A stretch of DNA of 64,000 bases from Roseovarius sp. (GCF_030373445.1 NZ_JAUCYU010000006.1:186001-250000); one strand, 5' to 3'; shown: positions 1-9,191, numbered from the stretch's first letter. Notes: a model not told the origin generated them from the sequence alone. Translations and numbers: made by a program.

Positions 1-2
1 CC

Positions 3-932
3 CAGCGCATCGTCGACCGGCTGGAGCCGAAAGTCACCGGCGCCGACGACCGGATCGCCAAGCTGCAGGCCGATCTCGAGGCGGCCGAGGAAGGCTCCTT
101 CGCCCAGATCCGCGCCGAGAAGGAGCTGGAAAAGGCGCAAGGCTCCAAGGTCTCCGACGCCGAGCGCCTCGAGAAGGCCCAGGCCGACCTCGACGCTGCC
201 GGCCCGGCGCTCGACAACGCCCGCGCCGCCCGCAAGCAATGGTCCGACTTCGCCTTCTACGCGCTCATGCTGCTTTGCGCGCTTATCGCCATCGACGCGG
301 TGCTGATCCCCGGCATGGTCCGCAAGGCCCAGGCCCGCGCCGATGCCGAGCCCGCGCCCGTCAGCCCGGCCGAGGCCCGGCTCGAACATATCGAGCAGGA
401 GGCAGAGAAGAAGGACCACGACCATATCGGCACCGGCTGGACCGGGGCGATCGACCGGATGTCCTATTTCTGCGGCGAGTTCGTCTCCTACTGGGCGGTC
501 ATCGCGGTCTTCGCCTATTACTTCGAGGTGGTCGCCCGCTACGTCTTCAACTCGCCCACCATCTGGGTGCATGAAGGCATGTTCCTGATGTTCGGGATGC
601 AATACCTCATCGCCGGCGCCTACGCGGCGCTCACCGACGCGCACGTGAAGGTCGACGTGTTCTACGCCGAGTGGTCGCCGCTCCGGAAGGCGGTGGTCGA
701 CCTCTTCACCTCGATCTTCTTCTTCATCTTCGCGGGCACCCTTCTGGTCACCGGCTGGATCTTCGCGATGGACGCGACGGTGGTGAACGAGATCTCCTTC
801 TCGGAATGGACGATCGCCTACTGGCCCTTCAAATGGGCCATCGTCGTGGGCGCGGTGCTGCTGATCCTGCAGGGGATCGCCAAGCTCGCCCGCGACGTCG
901 CAACCGTTCGTCACAGCATGCAGGCGGGGTAA
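3..932 (+). CDS. TRAP transporter small permease (DctQ-like) with long N-terminal extension, 5' end cut off
   Basis: The reading frame is open from the window edge, so the true start lies outside; 309 residues are visible. Residues 1-80 are charged and Ala/Glu/Lys/Arg-rich with coiled-coil character. A membrane segment follows at about 81-105, then a charged linker, then a standard DctQ domain (about 145-305) with four membrane helices, including the stretch around VARYVFNSPTIWVHEG. In TRAP systems the small permease pairs with the large DctM permease and a periplasmic solute-binding protein to import organic acids or similar solutes driven by an ion gradient. DctM follows after 3 bp, so the two are co-transcribed; no binding protein is visible here. 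The substrate cannot be told. The extra coiled-coil and fifth helix are unusual for DctQ, which is normally about 160-230 residues. Confidence 0.88.
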   Translation, partial: QRIVDRLEPKVTGADDRIAKLQADLEAAEEGSFAQIRAEKELEKAQGSKVSDAERLEKAQADLDAAGPALDNARAARKQWSDFAFYALMLLCALIAIDAVLIPGMVRKAQARADAEPAPVSPAEARLEHIEQEAEKKDHDHIGTGWTGAIDRMSYFCGEFVSYWAVIAVFAYYFEVVARYVFNSPTIWVHEGMFLMFGMQYLIAGAYAALTDAHVKVDVFYAEWSPLRKAVVDLFTSIFFFIFAGTLLVTGWIFAMDATVVNEISFSEWTIAYWPFKWAIVVGAVLLILQGIAKLARDVATVRHSMQAG

Positions 933-935
933 GCC

Positions 936-2291
936 ATGGGTATCGAGATTGACATTGCATGGCTGACGCTGCTGATGTTCGGCAGCCTCATCGTGCTCCT
1001 GATGGCCGGCCTGCCGCTGGCCTTCGTGACCGGCGGGCTGGCCTGCGTCTTCCTATTCATCCTGGGCGACGCGCGCACGCTCAACATCGTGCCGTCACGC
1101 ATCTTCCCCCTGATGACGAACTACCAGCTTTCGGCCATCCCGCTCTTCATATTCCTGGCGGCGATGCTGGAAAGGGCGGGCATCATCAACGAGATGTTCG
1201 ACGTCATCTACAAGCTGCTGGGCGGCGTGAAGGGCGGGCTCGCCTCGGCCACGATCATCGCCTCGACGATCCTTGCCGCCATGGTGGGCGTGATCGGCGC
1301 GGCGGTGGTCACCATGGGCATCATCGCGCTTCCGGCCATGCTCAAGCGCCATTACGACCCCAAGATCGCCATGGGCTCGATCATGGCGGGCGGCACGCTG
1401 GGCATCCTGATCCCGCCCTCGATCCTCGCCATCATCTACGCGGTGGTGGCCGAGCAATCGGTGGGCGAGCTGTTCATCGGCGCGGTGCTGCCGGGGCTGA
1501 TGCTGTCGGGCTTCTACATCCTATACGTCACGGTGATGTGCTACGCCAACCCGGCCAAGGGCCCGCCCATCCCGGTCGAGGAACGCGTCAGCAACGCCGA
1601 GAAACTGCGCCTGCTGGGCAACATGGCGGCGCCCATCACCCTGATCGCGGTGGTGCTCGGCGTGATCTTCACCGGCGTCGCCACGCCCGTGGAGGCGGCC
1701 GGCATCGGCACCTTCGGCGCCTTCATCGTCGCCGCCATCCACCGCAAGCTCGACTGGGCCACCGTGCGCGAGGCATGCCTGACCACGCTCAAGGCCTCGG
1801 CCATGGTCATCTGGATCATGTTCGGCGCCACCATCTTCGTCGGGCTCTACGTGCTCGAGGGCGGCCAGCAATTCGTCGAGGACACCATGACCGGTCTCGG
1901 CCTGGGCCCCTGGGGCATCCTGATCCTGATGCAGGTGATCCTGATCCTGCTGGGCATGTTCCTCGACTGGGTCGGCATCCTGCTTCTGGCGGTGCCGATC
2001 TTCGTGCCGATCATCAAGGCGCTGGGGGCCCAGGCCTTCGGCCTCGGCTCCGAAAGCGACCTGGTGCTGTGGTTCGGGGTGCTCTACCTCGTCAACATGC
2101 AGATGAGCTTCCTGTCGCCGCCCTTCGGCTATGCGCTGTTCTACCTGCGCGGGGTGGCGCCGCCGGAAATCCCGATGGGCGATATCTTCCGCTCGGCCCT
2201 GCCCTTCCTGTTACTGCAGGTGGTGGGGCTGGCGGCCTGCATGCTCTTCCCGCAGATCATCACCTGGCTGCCAAGGCTGGTTTACGGGTAG
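936..2291 (+). CDS. TRAP transporter large permease (DctM family)
   Basis: The 451-residue protein is hydrophobic throughout, with about 11-12 membrane helices, the normal DctM size. Typical DctM features include the GGTLGILIPPSI segment near residue 150 and the C-terminal FLSPPFGYALFY segment. It forms the ion-coupled translocation channel together with the DctQ subunit encoded 3 bp upstream. The start ATG sits immediately after the upstream stop, consistent with translational coupling. A strong hairpin-plus-T terminator follows the stop. The ligand is unknown because no binding protein lies in the window; the DctQ/DctM pair resembles the type annotated for mannitol/chloroaromatic compounds, a label that says little about the real substrate. 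Confidence 0.93.
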   Translation: MGIEIDIAWLTLLMFGSLIVLLMAGLPLAFVTGGLACVFLFILGDARTLNIVPSRIFPLMTNYQLSAIPLFIFLAAMLERAGIINEMFDVIYKLLGGVKGGLASATIIASTILAAMVGVIGAAVVTMGIIALPAMLKRHYDPKIAMGSIMAGGTLGILIPPSILAIIYAVVAEQSVGELFIGAVLPGLMLSGFYILYVTVMCYANPAKGPPIPVEERVSNAEKLRLLGNMAAPITLIAVVLGVIFTGVATPVEAAGIGTFGAFIVAAIHRKLDWATVREACLTTLKASAMVIWIMFGATIFVGLYVLEGGQQFVEDTMTGLGLGPWGILILMQVILILLGMFLDWVGILLLAVPIFVPIIKALGAQAFGLGSESDLVLWFGVLYLVNMQMSFLSPPFGYALFYLRGVAPPEIPMGDIFRSALPFLLLQVVGLAACMLFPQIITWLPRLVYG

Positions 2292-2315
2292 CCAGGGCCG
2301 ACTTGCGATACGAGG

Positions 2316-2347
2316 GGGCCGTCACAATCGTGGCGGCCCTTTCTTTA
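2316..2347 (+). terminator. rho-independent terminator after the TRAP genes
   Basis: GGGCCG-T-CAC pairs with GTG-G-CGGCCC across the loop AATC, followed by a T-rich tract (TTTCTTTAT). It lies 24 bp after the DctM stop. Confidence 0.8.
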
Positions 2348-2362
2348 TGCGCCGGTGAGAAG

Positions 2363-2568
2363 CCGCGCATCGACGGGCCGTGGTACGGCGAACCAACATT
2401 CGTGATGGGCACTTTGTGCCTGCCAAGTACATCCATCCTGCGAGCGTGCCACTCCAACTGCCAAATCGCCGTGCCGTCACGCCAGAGGCGTGCCGTGTAT
2501 AGCGGCGCACCTCCGGTGCGACGGGACGGCCCGTCGATGCGCGGCGGGCTTCGCCCTGGATTCCGCGC
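2363..2568. repeat. Intergenic inverted-repeat element, copy A (long form)
   Basis: The core is bounded by perfect 17-bp terminal inverted repeats, CCGCGCATCGACGGGCC at 2363-2379 and its reverse complement at 2528-2544. The interior closely matches the copies at 10344 and 53266. Copy A is 182 bp between outer TIR ends, against 138 bp for the others. The excess is an approximately 44-bp insert around 2479-2523 holding two small hairpins (ACGCC-AG-AGGCGT type and CGCACC-TCC-GGTGCG). A shared flank, GGGCTTCGCCC followed by GGATTCCGCGC, extends to 2568. Small reading frames cross it, but the same sequence occurs in both orientations at other loci, so I treat it as non-coding. It resembles a MITE; no target-site duplication is evident. 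Confidence 0.8.
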
Positions 2569-2610
2569 GAGCGCTTCATCGCGCCGTTCCGCATAACCGG
2601 GACAGCCCTT

Positions 2611-3531
2611 TCACTCCGGATTTCCCCCACCCCGCCGCAACCGCCGCTCGCGGAAGACGATCATCAATCCCCCGCCGACGATCAGAAGCGCCCCCGGCAT
2701 CAGCGTGTCGAATGGCGCCTCGTCGAAGAACAGCCAGCCAAAGACAAAGGCGATGGGAATCCCGAAATAGCTGAACGGCGCAAGGTTGCTGGGCTCGGTC
2801 ATCCGGAACGAGATCACCAGGCACAGCACCGCCGAGCCCCCGAACAGGCCCATCAGAAGGATCATCCCCGCATCCTGCCAGCTCGCCAGCGGGGTGAACC
2901 CGCCCAGGACAAAGGCCAGCGCCACCGACCCCACCGCCGCCGCGCCCGAGGAATAGAGGTTGAAGAGCGGCGTCGGCACACCTTCGTCGACCAGCCGCGC
3001 ACTCACCCCGGTATAGGCGTAAAGCGCCGAGGCCCCGAAAGGCAGCAGCATGACCCAGGCGAAATCCACCGTCCCCGGCCGCATGATCAGCACCACGCCC
3101 ACGAACCCGATCGCCACCGCTACCCAGCGGATCACCCCCACCCGCTCGCCCAGCAGCGGCACCGCCAGCGCGGTGGTGAAAAGCGCGGTCGTGTAGGAAA
3201 TCGTCGTCGCCGTGGCAAAGGCCATCAGCCCCAACGACAAATAGAACAGAAGCTGCGCCAGCGTCACCGCCAGCCCGCGGGCCACGGCCAGCCGCCACTG
3301 CCGCATGCGAAGGCTCCGGTCGCCGCGCCGCCACGCCGCCGTCATCCACAGCGCCACGGCGCTCGGCACCAGCCCGAAGAGATTGCGATAGGCCGACAGC
3401 TCCGCCGCCGCATAGCGCACCGACATCGCCTTGATGATCAGGGCCATGAAGTCGAACAGAACCAGCGCCACGATGCTGATCAGAATGCCCAGAACGGCAT
3501 TGTCGGTCCTGCCCGTCATCCCGGCCCTCAC
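2611..3531 (-). CDS. DMT-superfamily (EamA) membrane transporter
   Basis: The 306 residues contain about ten membrane helices arranged as two EamA repeats (about 17-150 and 160-295), the standard DMT exporter architecture. The second repeat ends in the typical [18 protein letters not shown] segment with a basic tail. Proteins of this family move metabolites such as amino acids, nucleosides or S-adenosylmethionine, and the substrate cannot be predicted from sequence. ATG at 3531 gives [10 protein letters not shown]; the internal ATG at 3519 is an equally plausible start. The gene stands alone between repeat element A and a palindrome cluster. Confidence 0.85.
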   Translation of the reverse strand: MRAGMTGRTDNAVLGILISIVALVLFDFMALIIKAMSVRYAAAELSAYRNLFGLVPSAVALWMTAAWRRGDRSLRMRQWRLAVARGLAVTLAQLLFYLSLGLMAFATATTISYTTALFTTALAVPLLGERVGVIRWVAVAIGFVGVVLIMRPGTVDFAWVMLLPFGASALYAYTGVSARLVDEGVPTPLFNLYSSGAAAVGSVALAFVLGGFTPLASWQDAGMILLMGLFGGSAVLCLVISFRMTEPSNLAPFSYFGIPIAFVFGWLFFDEAPFDTLMPGALLIVGGGLMIVFRERRLRRGGGNPE

Positions 3532-3630
3532 ACACGCTACCCGGGGTCAGGAAGCACGTTTGGCGGGGATAGTCGAGACTTGGCGATAACCAGATCGACT
3601 TCACCCACCCGAGGACGTCAGCGGGAACCC

Positions 3631-3813
3631 GGAATTTGCGCAAATTCCGGGATAGAGAATGCGCATTCTCTATTCTCGTTTTCCACGCGGAAAACGCAAA
3701 GGCGTCCGCCTCGGGACACACACATCCCTGACACACGGGACCCAAACGGAATTTTGCAGAATTCCGTCCCGGAAAATTCCAATTTTCCGACCCGTTTTCT
3801 TTTCAAGAAAACG
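3631..3813. repeat. Cluster of palindromes between the DMT gene and tRNA-Leu
   Basis: This fills most of the 3532-3863 gap, in which I see no gene. In order: an 18-bp perfect palindrome (3631-3648, GGAATTTGC and its complement), a 22-bp perfect palindrome (3652-3673, ATAGAGAATGC and complement), a hairpin with stem CGTTTTCC (3677-3696), a hairpin with stem CGGAATT (3747-3766), then GGAAAATT-CC-AATTTTCC (3771-3788) and CGTTTTCTT-TTC-AAGAAAACG (3793-3813). The last two have the same layout as the paired palindromes at 15896, 24718, 41925 and 46626. Confidence 0.85.
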
Positions 3814-3863
3814 CCTAACTCGCGCCGAAAGCGCGTCAAGCATCCTCGATGTCAGGGAGTATC

Positions 3864-3950
3864 TGGTGCGGTCGAGAAGACTCGAACTTCCACGGGTGTT
3901 ACCCCACAGCGACCTCAACGCTGCGCGTCTACCAATTCCGCCACGACCGC
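3864..3950 (-). tRNA. tRNA-Leu (anticodon GAG)
   Basis: The minus strand reads as an 87-nt tRNA including an encoded CCA end (3864-3866). The acceptor stem GCGGTCG pairs with CGACCGC. The D-arm has GGTAGAC, the anticodon stem CAGCG/CGCTG encloses the loop TTGAGGT (anticodon GAG), and a long variable arm typical of leucine tRNAs precedes the T-arm GTTCGAGTC. It decodes CUC/CUU leucine codons. Confidence 0.96.
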
Positions 3951-4164
3951 ACGTGATCAGGTAGGTGGGCGGCGTATACGCAATTGCCGGGGCGTTGTGA
4001 AGAGGAAAATTCCGCCTTTTTCACGCCCCCCGGACTCGAAGACGCGGCACGGGGTTTCCCCCATGCCGCGCATCGCCTGTGCCCTCCGCGGGACCGCTGG
4101 CTCGGGCCCCGCGGCGCACAGGCTACAGCCGGGTTACACAGGAGCGCCCTCCCGGCTGCGATCG

Positions 4165-5778
4165 TTATTCCGACAGCGTGAACACCGGCATCGACGAGCC
4201 CGTGCTCGACGCCGGCACCGGCATCGCCACGTCGCCGCCCGCCAGCCCCAGCGCCGCCTTGCGCAGCACCTCGACCCGGTCGGCCTGGCTCGGCGCAAAG
4301 ACCGGGGCCGCCCCGCCATCCAGCGCCGAGATCGCCACCTCGTACCATGCCAGCGCCATGTCGGCATTGTCATCCGTGCCGAACCCGCCATGCAGGTGGT
4401 GGCCCACCAGCTCGGCATAGGGCCGCTCGCCCAGCGCGGTCAGCAGCAGCGCCCCGCCCAGCGCGGCGGCCATCTTGTCCGACTGGTAGCCGCTCGCCAT
4501 GCAGATCTGCGCCGTGGTCCGAAGCTGCTCGGGCGTCATGCCGCTCTCCAGCACCAGCCCGCTCACATCGTTCAGCACCGCCTTGGGCGGCTTCGAGCCG
4601 AGCGCGCCGACATGCACGGCCATGCTCTGCCCGAAGGCGTCGCATTGCTGCTCGATCGCCGCCTGGCTCGCCCCCTGGACCGAGGCCATCATGTCCTCGC
4701 CCCTTGCCACGGCATAGGTCCGCGTCAGGCAAAGCTGTTCGTTCAGCGCGAAATCCGGGTTGCTGACATCGGCCACCGTGGTGAACCCGCCATTTGCGCT
4801 GGTCAGCAGGTTGACCTTGCTGCAATGGCTCGACAGCGATTTCTGCTTCGGCGCCGTGTTGAACACCGGCAGGGTCAGCCCGGCGGTGGCGCCGGTCTCG
4901 GGCTCCTCGGCCTTGGCCATCATCGTGTTGGCCTCGGGCTGCGCCGCGGGCGCCGCCTTCACCTGGCAGGTGCCGCCGATACAGTCGAAGCTCGCCGGCG
5001 TCGGCGAATGCAGCAGCAGGTCGTTCCGCCGGTACCCGTCCGAGGTCGAGGCAAAGACCATGGTCTTGCACTGCGAGGCGTTGCACCAGAAGCTGCTGCC
5101 GGCCAGCGCGGTGTCGATGATGTAATCCGTGCTGCCGTCGCCGTTGAGGTCGGCCAGCTGGATGAAGCCCGAGCGCTGCAGAAGCTGCTCGGCCGACGGG
5201 TCGGAACTGTCCGCCACCTCGTCCACCGCCTCCGACACCGCCATCGGCAGCCCGGCATAGCCGGTGGTGCGCGTGCCGGTCGTCCCGTCACGCTGGGCGA
5301 TCAGCAACGCCCGCGCGCCCTCGTTCGACTTGGCGATGATCTGGTTGACCTCGGCGCCGCCGGCCAGCGCCCGGTGATAGGCGCCCAGCAGCATGGTCTT
5401 CTCGTATTCCGAAAGCTGCCCGGTCGCCGGGTATCCCATGTACCCCTGGTAGCGCGAGATCGCCGCCCGCGACTGCCCGCCCAGAACCCCGTCCGCCGCG
5501 CCGGCATTGAAGCCGAAATAGTTCAGCGAGGTCTGGATTTCCCGTGCCTCCTGCCGCTGCGCCGAGGTGGCGCGCGGCTGGACATAGACGGTGCGCGTCC
5601 GCGTGGAGCGCGTCTGCGCCTTCTGGCGCTGCTGGTTGGCGATGCCGCTGCCGATCGCCCCGCCGATCAGCCCGCCGACAAGCCCGCCCACGAACTCGTC
5701 ACCGGCATGGGCGCGCCCGACGGGCACCATCAGCATGGCGGTCATCACCGCCGCACCCGTGATCCTCTTGAAAGCCAT
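4165..5778 (-). CDS. Secreted protein with glycine-zipper and peptidoglycan-binding domain
   Basis: The 537 residues begin with a Sec signal peptide (1-25, cleavage after GRAHA). A glycine-zipper stretch (about 30-48, [15 protein letters not shown]) is followed by a peptidoglycan_binding_1-like repeat (about 76-130, with [16 protein letters not shown] and a following R-A-I-S-R-Y-Q segment). The rest is a Cys-containing region (paired cysteines around WCNASQCK and DCIGGTCQ) of unknown fold with a stretch resembling an EF-hand/VCBS-like loop ([11 protein letters not shown]). It is probably periplasmic or outer-membrane-associated and bound to peptidoglycan. I do not recognise a specific function. 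It is a single gene; the start ATG follows AT-rich sequence. Confidence 0.75.
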   Translation of the reverse strand: MAFKRITGAAVMTAMLMVPVGRAHAGDEFVGGLVGGLIGGAIGSGIANQQRQKAQTRSTRTRTVYVQPRATSAQRQEAREIQTSLNYFGFNAGAADGVLGGQSRAAISRYQGYMGYPATGQLSEYEKTMLLGAYHRALAGGAEVNQIIAKSNEGARALLIAQRDGTTGTRTTGYAGLPMAVSEAVDEVADSSDPSAEQLLQRSGFIQLADLNGDGSTDYIIDTALAGSSFWCNASQCKTMVFASTSDGYRRNDLLLHSPTPASFDCIGGTCQVKAAPAAQPEANTMMAKAEEPETGATAGLTLPVFNTAPKQKSLSSHCSKVNLLTSANGGFTTVADVSNPDFALNEQLCLTRTYAVARGEDMMASVQGASQAAIEQQCDAFGQSMAVHVGALGSKPPKAVLNDVSGLVLESGMTPEQLRTTAQICMASGYQSDKMAAALGGALLLTALGERPYAELVGHHLHGGFGTDDNADMALAWYEVAISALDGGAAPVFAPSQADRVEVLRKAALGLAGGDVAMPVPASSTGSSMPVFTLSE

Positions 5779-5955
5779 TGCAATTATCCCCCTAGGTTCG
5801 AAAATTCCTTGATGCCGGCCATGCTAGCACGGGGTTTCGCGAATCCGTCACGCTTTTTTGCGCGCCAATTTGCACTTTCGGCTCAATGCGATACTCCATT
5901 CCCCAGGGGCAAAAGCCGGCGAATCGCCGGCCACAGCAAAGGGGCTGGCCACGCC

Positions 5956-6618
5956 ATGGTGAACTGGATCACCTCCCCCGGCCTGACCGGATATGACGAC
6001 GCCTGCCGCGAGATGGAGGCGCGCGCCGCCGCCATCGCCGAGGGCCGCGCCGACGAGGCGGTCTGGCTGGTCGAGCATCCGCCGCTCTACACCGCCGGCC
6101 CCTCGGCCAACCCCGCCGACCTGCGCGCGCCCGACCGGTTCCCGGTCCACCAGACCCGCCGGGGCGGGCAATACACCTATCACGGGCCGGGCCAGCGCGT
6201 GGTCTACGTCATGCTGAACGTGGGCCGCCGCGGCCGCGACCTGCGCCGCTTCGTCGAACAGCTCGAAACCTGGGTGATCGCCACGCTCGACCAGTTCAAC
6301 GTGAAGGGCGAAATCCGCCCCGGCCGGGTCGGCGTCTGGGTGGTGCGCGACGACAGGCCGCTCACCGCCACAGGCGCGAAACCCGAAGACAAGATCGCCG
6401 CCATCGGCATCAAGATGCACCGGTGGGTCAGCTTCCACGGCATCTCGATCAACGTCGAACCCGATCTCGAGCATTTCTCCGGCATCGTCCCCTGCGGCAT
6501 CGCCGAGCATGGCGTCACCTCGCTGGTCGATCTCGGCCTGCCGGTGGAAATGGGCGATGTCGACACGGCGCTGAAAAAGACCTTCCCCGCGATCTTCCCG
6601 GCCCGCGCCCCGGCATGA
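5956..6618 (+). CDS. lipB: Octanoyl-[acyl carrier protein]:protein octanoyltransferase LipB
   Basis: LipB moves the octanoyl group from ACP onto lipoyl domains of 2-oxoacid dehydrogenases and GcvH, the first step of de novo lipoylation. The 220 residues show the LipB signature [12 protein letters not shown] (about 69-80), the catalytic lysine region DKIAAIGIK (Lys146), FHGISINV, and the catalytic cysteine in SGIVPCGI (Cys180). The frame stays open far upstream, but homology begins at MVNWI, so I start at 5956; the upstream frame is a shadow across the tRNA and the preceding gene. lipA is not in this window. Confidence 0.95.
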   Translation: MVNWITSPGLTGYDDACREMEARAAAIAEGRADEAVWLVEHPPLYTAGPSANPADLRAPDRFPVHQTRRGGQYTYHGPGQRVVYVMLNVGRRGRDLRRFVEQLETWVIATLDQFNVKGEIRPGRVGVWVVRDDRPLTATGAKPEDKIAAIGIKMHRWVSFHGISINVEPDLEHFSGIVPCGIAEHGVTSLVDLGLPVEMGDVDTALKKTFPAIFPARAPA

Positions 6619-6656
6619 GCCCGGCTTGAACACGGTTCCCTGCCGGACGTTTGCCC

Positions 6657-6693
6657 CGCCGGGCAGCGCCCGACCGCGGGTGGGCGCACCAAC
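6657..6693. repeat. 37-bp exact repeat (copy 1)
   Basis: This sequence, starting CGCCGGGCAGCGCCCGACCG and ending GGGCGCACCAAC, is identical to 57211-57247 after ptsP. Its first part, GCCGGGC-AGC-GCCCGAC, can fold on itself. Here it lies between lipB and the minus-strand gene's terminator. No inverted partner is seen nearby, unlike at the 57-kb locus. Confidence 0.8.
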
Positions 6694-6737
6694 ATCCGGG
6701 ATGCTTGCGCGGCCGAGCCCCGCAAATCCCGGCCCAC

Positions 6738-6780
6738 AAAAAAAAACCGACCCTTCCGCACTGTTGTGCGAAAGGGCCGG
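6738..6780 (-). terminator. rho-independent terminator for the HdeA-like gene
   Basis: Read on the minus strand, GGCCCTTTCGCAC pairs with TGCGGAAGGGTCGG and is followed by nine Ts. Confidence 0.85.
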
Positions 6781-6810
6781 CAACCTTGAAAAGCAACGGA
6801 TCCCCGGGCG

Positions 6811-7191
6811 TCAGCCGCCCTTCTCTTGGGGATCCATCATGGGATACGCCTCGGTGACGTCCATCGCGGGCGAACCCGAGCAGGCCTCGACGACCTGGAC
6901 ATACACGTCCGGCGCACCGGTGGCCTCTTCGCGGGCCTCTTCACGGCCGCCATCGGTGCTGTCGTCTTCCTTGACGGACACACCCTCGGCGGACGCATCT
7001 GCGCCCATGTCGCCGCGCGCCATCTCGCGCGCTTCCATGCGACCGGCATCGATGCCCATGACCCAGCCGCGCTGGCCGTCTTCGCTCATCGCGGAGAATT
7101 CCTCGCAGGTCATGGCGTTGGCGGGAAGGCCGACAAGCAGCGCGACCGTGGCAGCGGCGCCGGCCTTGGTAACTGTGTTCCAATGTTTCAT
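6811..7191 (-). CDS. Small periplasmic protein, HdeA/HdeB-like
   Basis: The 126 residues have a clear signal peptide (about 1-26, ending LPANA). The mature protein starts MTCEEFSAMSE, and a second cysteine falls in VEACSGSPAMDV near residue 107. The pair TCEEF...EAC and the size resemble HdeA/HdeB acid-stress chaperones, where the two cysteines form a disulfide. An acidic, low-complexity stretch rich in Glu/Asp/Ala (about 62-92) sits between them, which classical HdeA lacks. A role as an acid-stress chaperone is inference only. It is monocistronic with a strong terminator and a good upstream purine-rich ribosome site (GAGAGGAG). Confidence 0.65.
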   Translation of the reverse strand: MKHWNTVTKAGAAATVALLVGLPANAMTCEEFSAMSEDGQRGWVMGIDAGRMEAREMARGDMGADASAEGVSVKEDDSTDGGREEAREEATGAPDVYVQVVEACSGSPAMDVTEAYPMMDPQEKGG

Positions 7192-7397
7192 GAATAACTC
7201 CTCTCAAGTCTCTAACTGGTGAAGCGTCAACGTCACCCGGGTGTCTTTGTTCCGTCCGGTAGCAGGTGACCTGTGCCGTTTCCGCCTGAAAACAAACGAA
7301 AACCGCCCCGCGCCCGCCTCGTCTCACCGCTTCGTGTCCGCCGCACAAATCGGCGTGATCACAGGGAACCGCCCGGCCGGGGGTGCGACAATATTCA

Positions 7398-7411
7398 TTG
7401 ATCCATGTCAA
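7398..7411. promoter_or_regulatory. FnrL/FNR-type binding site upstream of ctaD
   Basis: TTGATCCATGTCAA matches the FNR/FnrL consensus TTGAT-N4-ATCAA at 9 of 10 conserved positions. It is centred about 113 bp before the ctaD start, in a 326-bp gap (7192-7517) that also holds the divergent promoter of the HdeA-like gene and no visible open gene. In Rhodobacter species FnrL controls respiratory oxidase genes according to oxygen; whether this site represses or activates ctaD cannot be read from its position. Confidence 0.6.
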
Positions 7412-7517
7412 ACTCATGCATTGCCCCTGTGACCGATGCATTCTAAAACCTGCACCAATTGCCGGTGCGTGACTCGACCGGTGACGCGCCACAGTAAGAT
7501 GCAGCAGGAGGCAGCCA

Positions 7518-9191
7518 ATGGCAGATGCGGCCATTCACGGCGACGGCCATGAAGACAACCGCGGGTTCTTCACCCGCTGGTTCATGTCCACCAACCACAA
7601 GGATATCGGTATCCTCTACCTGATCACCTCGGCCATCGTCGGGCTGATCTCGGTCATGTTCACCGTCTACATGCGGATGGAACTGATGGAGCCGGGCGTT
7701 CAGTACATGTGCCTCGAAGGCGCGCGCTTCATCGCGGCGGCGGCGGGCGAATGTACCCCGAACGGCCACCTCTGGAACGTGATGATCACCTATCACGGCG
7801 TCCTGATGATGTTCTTCGTGGTGATCCCGGCCCTCTTCGGCGGCTTCGGCAACTTCTTCATGCCGCTGCAGATCGGCGCGCCCGACATGGCGTTCCCGCG
7901 GATGAACAACCTGTCGTTCTGGCTCTACGTCGCCGGTACCTCGCTGGGCGTGGCCTCGCTGCTCTCTCCGGGCGGCAACGGCCAGTTGGGCTCTGGCGTG
8001 GGCTGGGTGCTCTACCCGCCGCTCTCGTCAAGCGAGGCCGGCATGTCGATGGACCTCGCGATCTTCGCGGTCCACGTCTCGGGCGCCTCGTCGATCCTCG
8101 GCGCGATCAACATGATCACCACCTTCCTGAACATGCGCGCGCCCGGCATGACGCTCTTCAAGGTGCCGCTCTTTTCGTGGTCGATCTTCGTCACGGCATG
8201 GCTCATCCTGCTGTCGCTGCCGGTCCTGGCGGGCGCCATCACCATGCTGCTGACCGACCGGAACTTCGGCACGACCTTCTTCGATCCGGCCGGTGGCGGT
8301 GACCCGATCCTCTACCAGCACATCCTGTGGTTCTTCGGCCACCCGGAAGTGTACATCATCATCCTGCCCGGCTTCGGCATCATCTCCCACGTGATCGCGA
8401 CCTTCTCGCGCAAACCGATCTTCGGCTACCTCCCGATGGTCTGGGCGCTGATCGCCATCGGCCTTCTCGGCTTCGTCGTGTGGGCGCACCACATGTACAC
8501 CGTGGGCATGTCGCTGACCCAGCAGAGCTACTTCATGCTGGCCACGATGGTCATCGCCGTGCCGACAGGGGTGAAGGTCTTCTCGTGGATCGCCACGATG
8601 TGGGGCGGATCGATCGAGTTCAAGACGCCGATGCTCTGGGCGTTCGGCTTCCTGTTCCTCTTCACCGTGGGCGGCGTGACCGGCATCGTCCTGTCGCAGG
8701 CCGGCATCGACCGCGCCTACCACGACACCTACTACGTGGTCGCGCACTTCCACTACGTGATGTCGCTGGGCGCCGTCTTCGCCATCTTCGCCGGGATCTA
8801 CTTCTACTTCGGCAAGATGACCGGGCGCCAATACCCGGAATGGGCGGGCAAGCTGCACTTCTGGGCGATGTTCCTCGGTGCGAACCTGACCTTCTTCCCG
8901 CAGCACTTCCTGGGCCGTCAGGGCATGCCGCGCCGCTATATCGACTACCCCGAGGCCTTCGCGGTCTGGAACTGGTGGTCCTCGCTCGGCGCGTTCATCT
9001 CCTTCGCCTCGTTCATCTTCTTCTTCGGCATCGTGTTCTACTCGCTGTTCCGGGGCGCCAAGGTGACCCAGAACAACTACTGGAACGAATACGCCGACAC
9101 GCTGGAATGGACGGTGGCCTCGCCCCCGCCCGAGCACACGTTCGAAATCCTCCCCAAGCAGGAGGAATGGGACAAGGGCCACGCCCACTAG
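7518..9191 (+). CDS. ctaD: Cytochrome c oxidase subunit I (aa3 type)
   Basis: This is the catalytic subunit of the proton-pumping aa3 terminal oxidase: it carries heme a and the heme a3/CuB site and reduces O2 to water at the inner membrane. The 557 residues contain about twelve helices. [13 protein letters not shown] near 275 includes the CuB His and the cross-linked Tyr; [12 protein letters not shown] holds the two further CuB histidines; [10 protein letters not shown] near 408 carries heme ligands. The C-terminal part beyond residue 520 is hydrophilic. The gene stands alone with its own terminator, which is usual in Rhodobacterales, where ctaCBGE are elsewhere. A GGAGG sequence ends 6 bp before the ATG. 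Confidence 0.97.
   Translation: MADAAIHGDGHEDNRGFFTRWFMSTNHKDIGILYLITSAIVGLISVMFTVYMRMELMEPGVQYMCLEGARFIAAAAGECTPNGHLWNVMITYHGVLMMFFVVIPALFGGFGNFFMPLQIGAPDMAFPRMNNLSFWLYVAGTSLGVASLLSPGGNGQLGSGVGWVLYPPLSSSEAGMSMDLAIFAVHVSGASSILGAINMITTFLNMRAPGMTLFKVPLFSWSIFVTAWLILLSLPVLAGAITMLLTDRNFGTTFFDPAGGGDPILYQHILWFFGHPEVYIIILPGFGIISHVIATFSRKPIFGYLPMVWALIAIGLLGFVVWAHHMYTVGMSLTQQSYFMLATMVIAVPTGVKVFSWIATMWGGSIEFKTPMLWAFGFLFLFTVGGVTGIVLSQAGIDRAYHDTYYVVAHFHYVMSLGAVFAIFAGIYFYFGKMTGRQYPEWAGKLHFWAMFLGANLTFFPQHFLGRQGMPRRYIDYPEAFAVWNWWSSLGAFISFASFIFFFGIVFYSLFRGAKVTQNNYWNEYADTLEWTVASPPPEHTFEILPKQEEWDKGHAH

Noticed and set aside
2360-2596. Possible small protein from the inverted-repeat element (MGTLCLPSTS-type peptides)
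   Set aside because: The peptide appears only because the DNA repeat is conserved; the orientation relative to neighbours varies and frames differ between copies.
3580-6618. A 1012-residue open frame on the plus strand ending with LipB
   Set aside because: Only the last 220 residues match LipB. The upstream part crosses palindromes, the tRNA and the antisense of the peptidoglycan-binding protein, with typical high-GC shadow composition.
8028-9188. A 386-residue minus-strand frame opposite ctaD
   Set aside because: Antisense shadow; composition rich in Asp/Glu/Arg/His and no recognisable domain.
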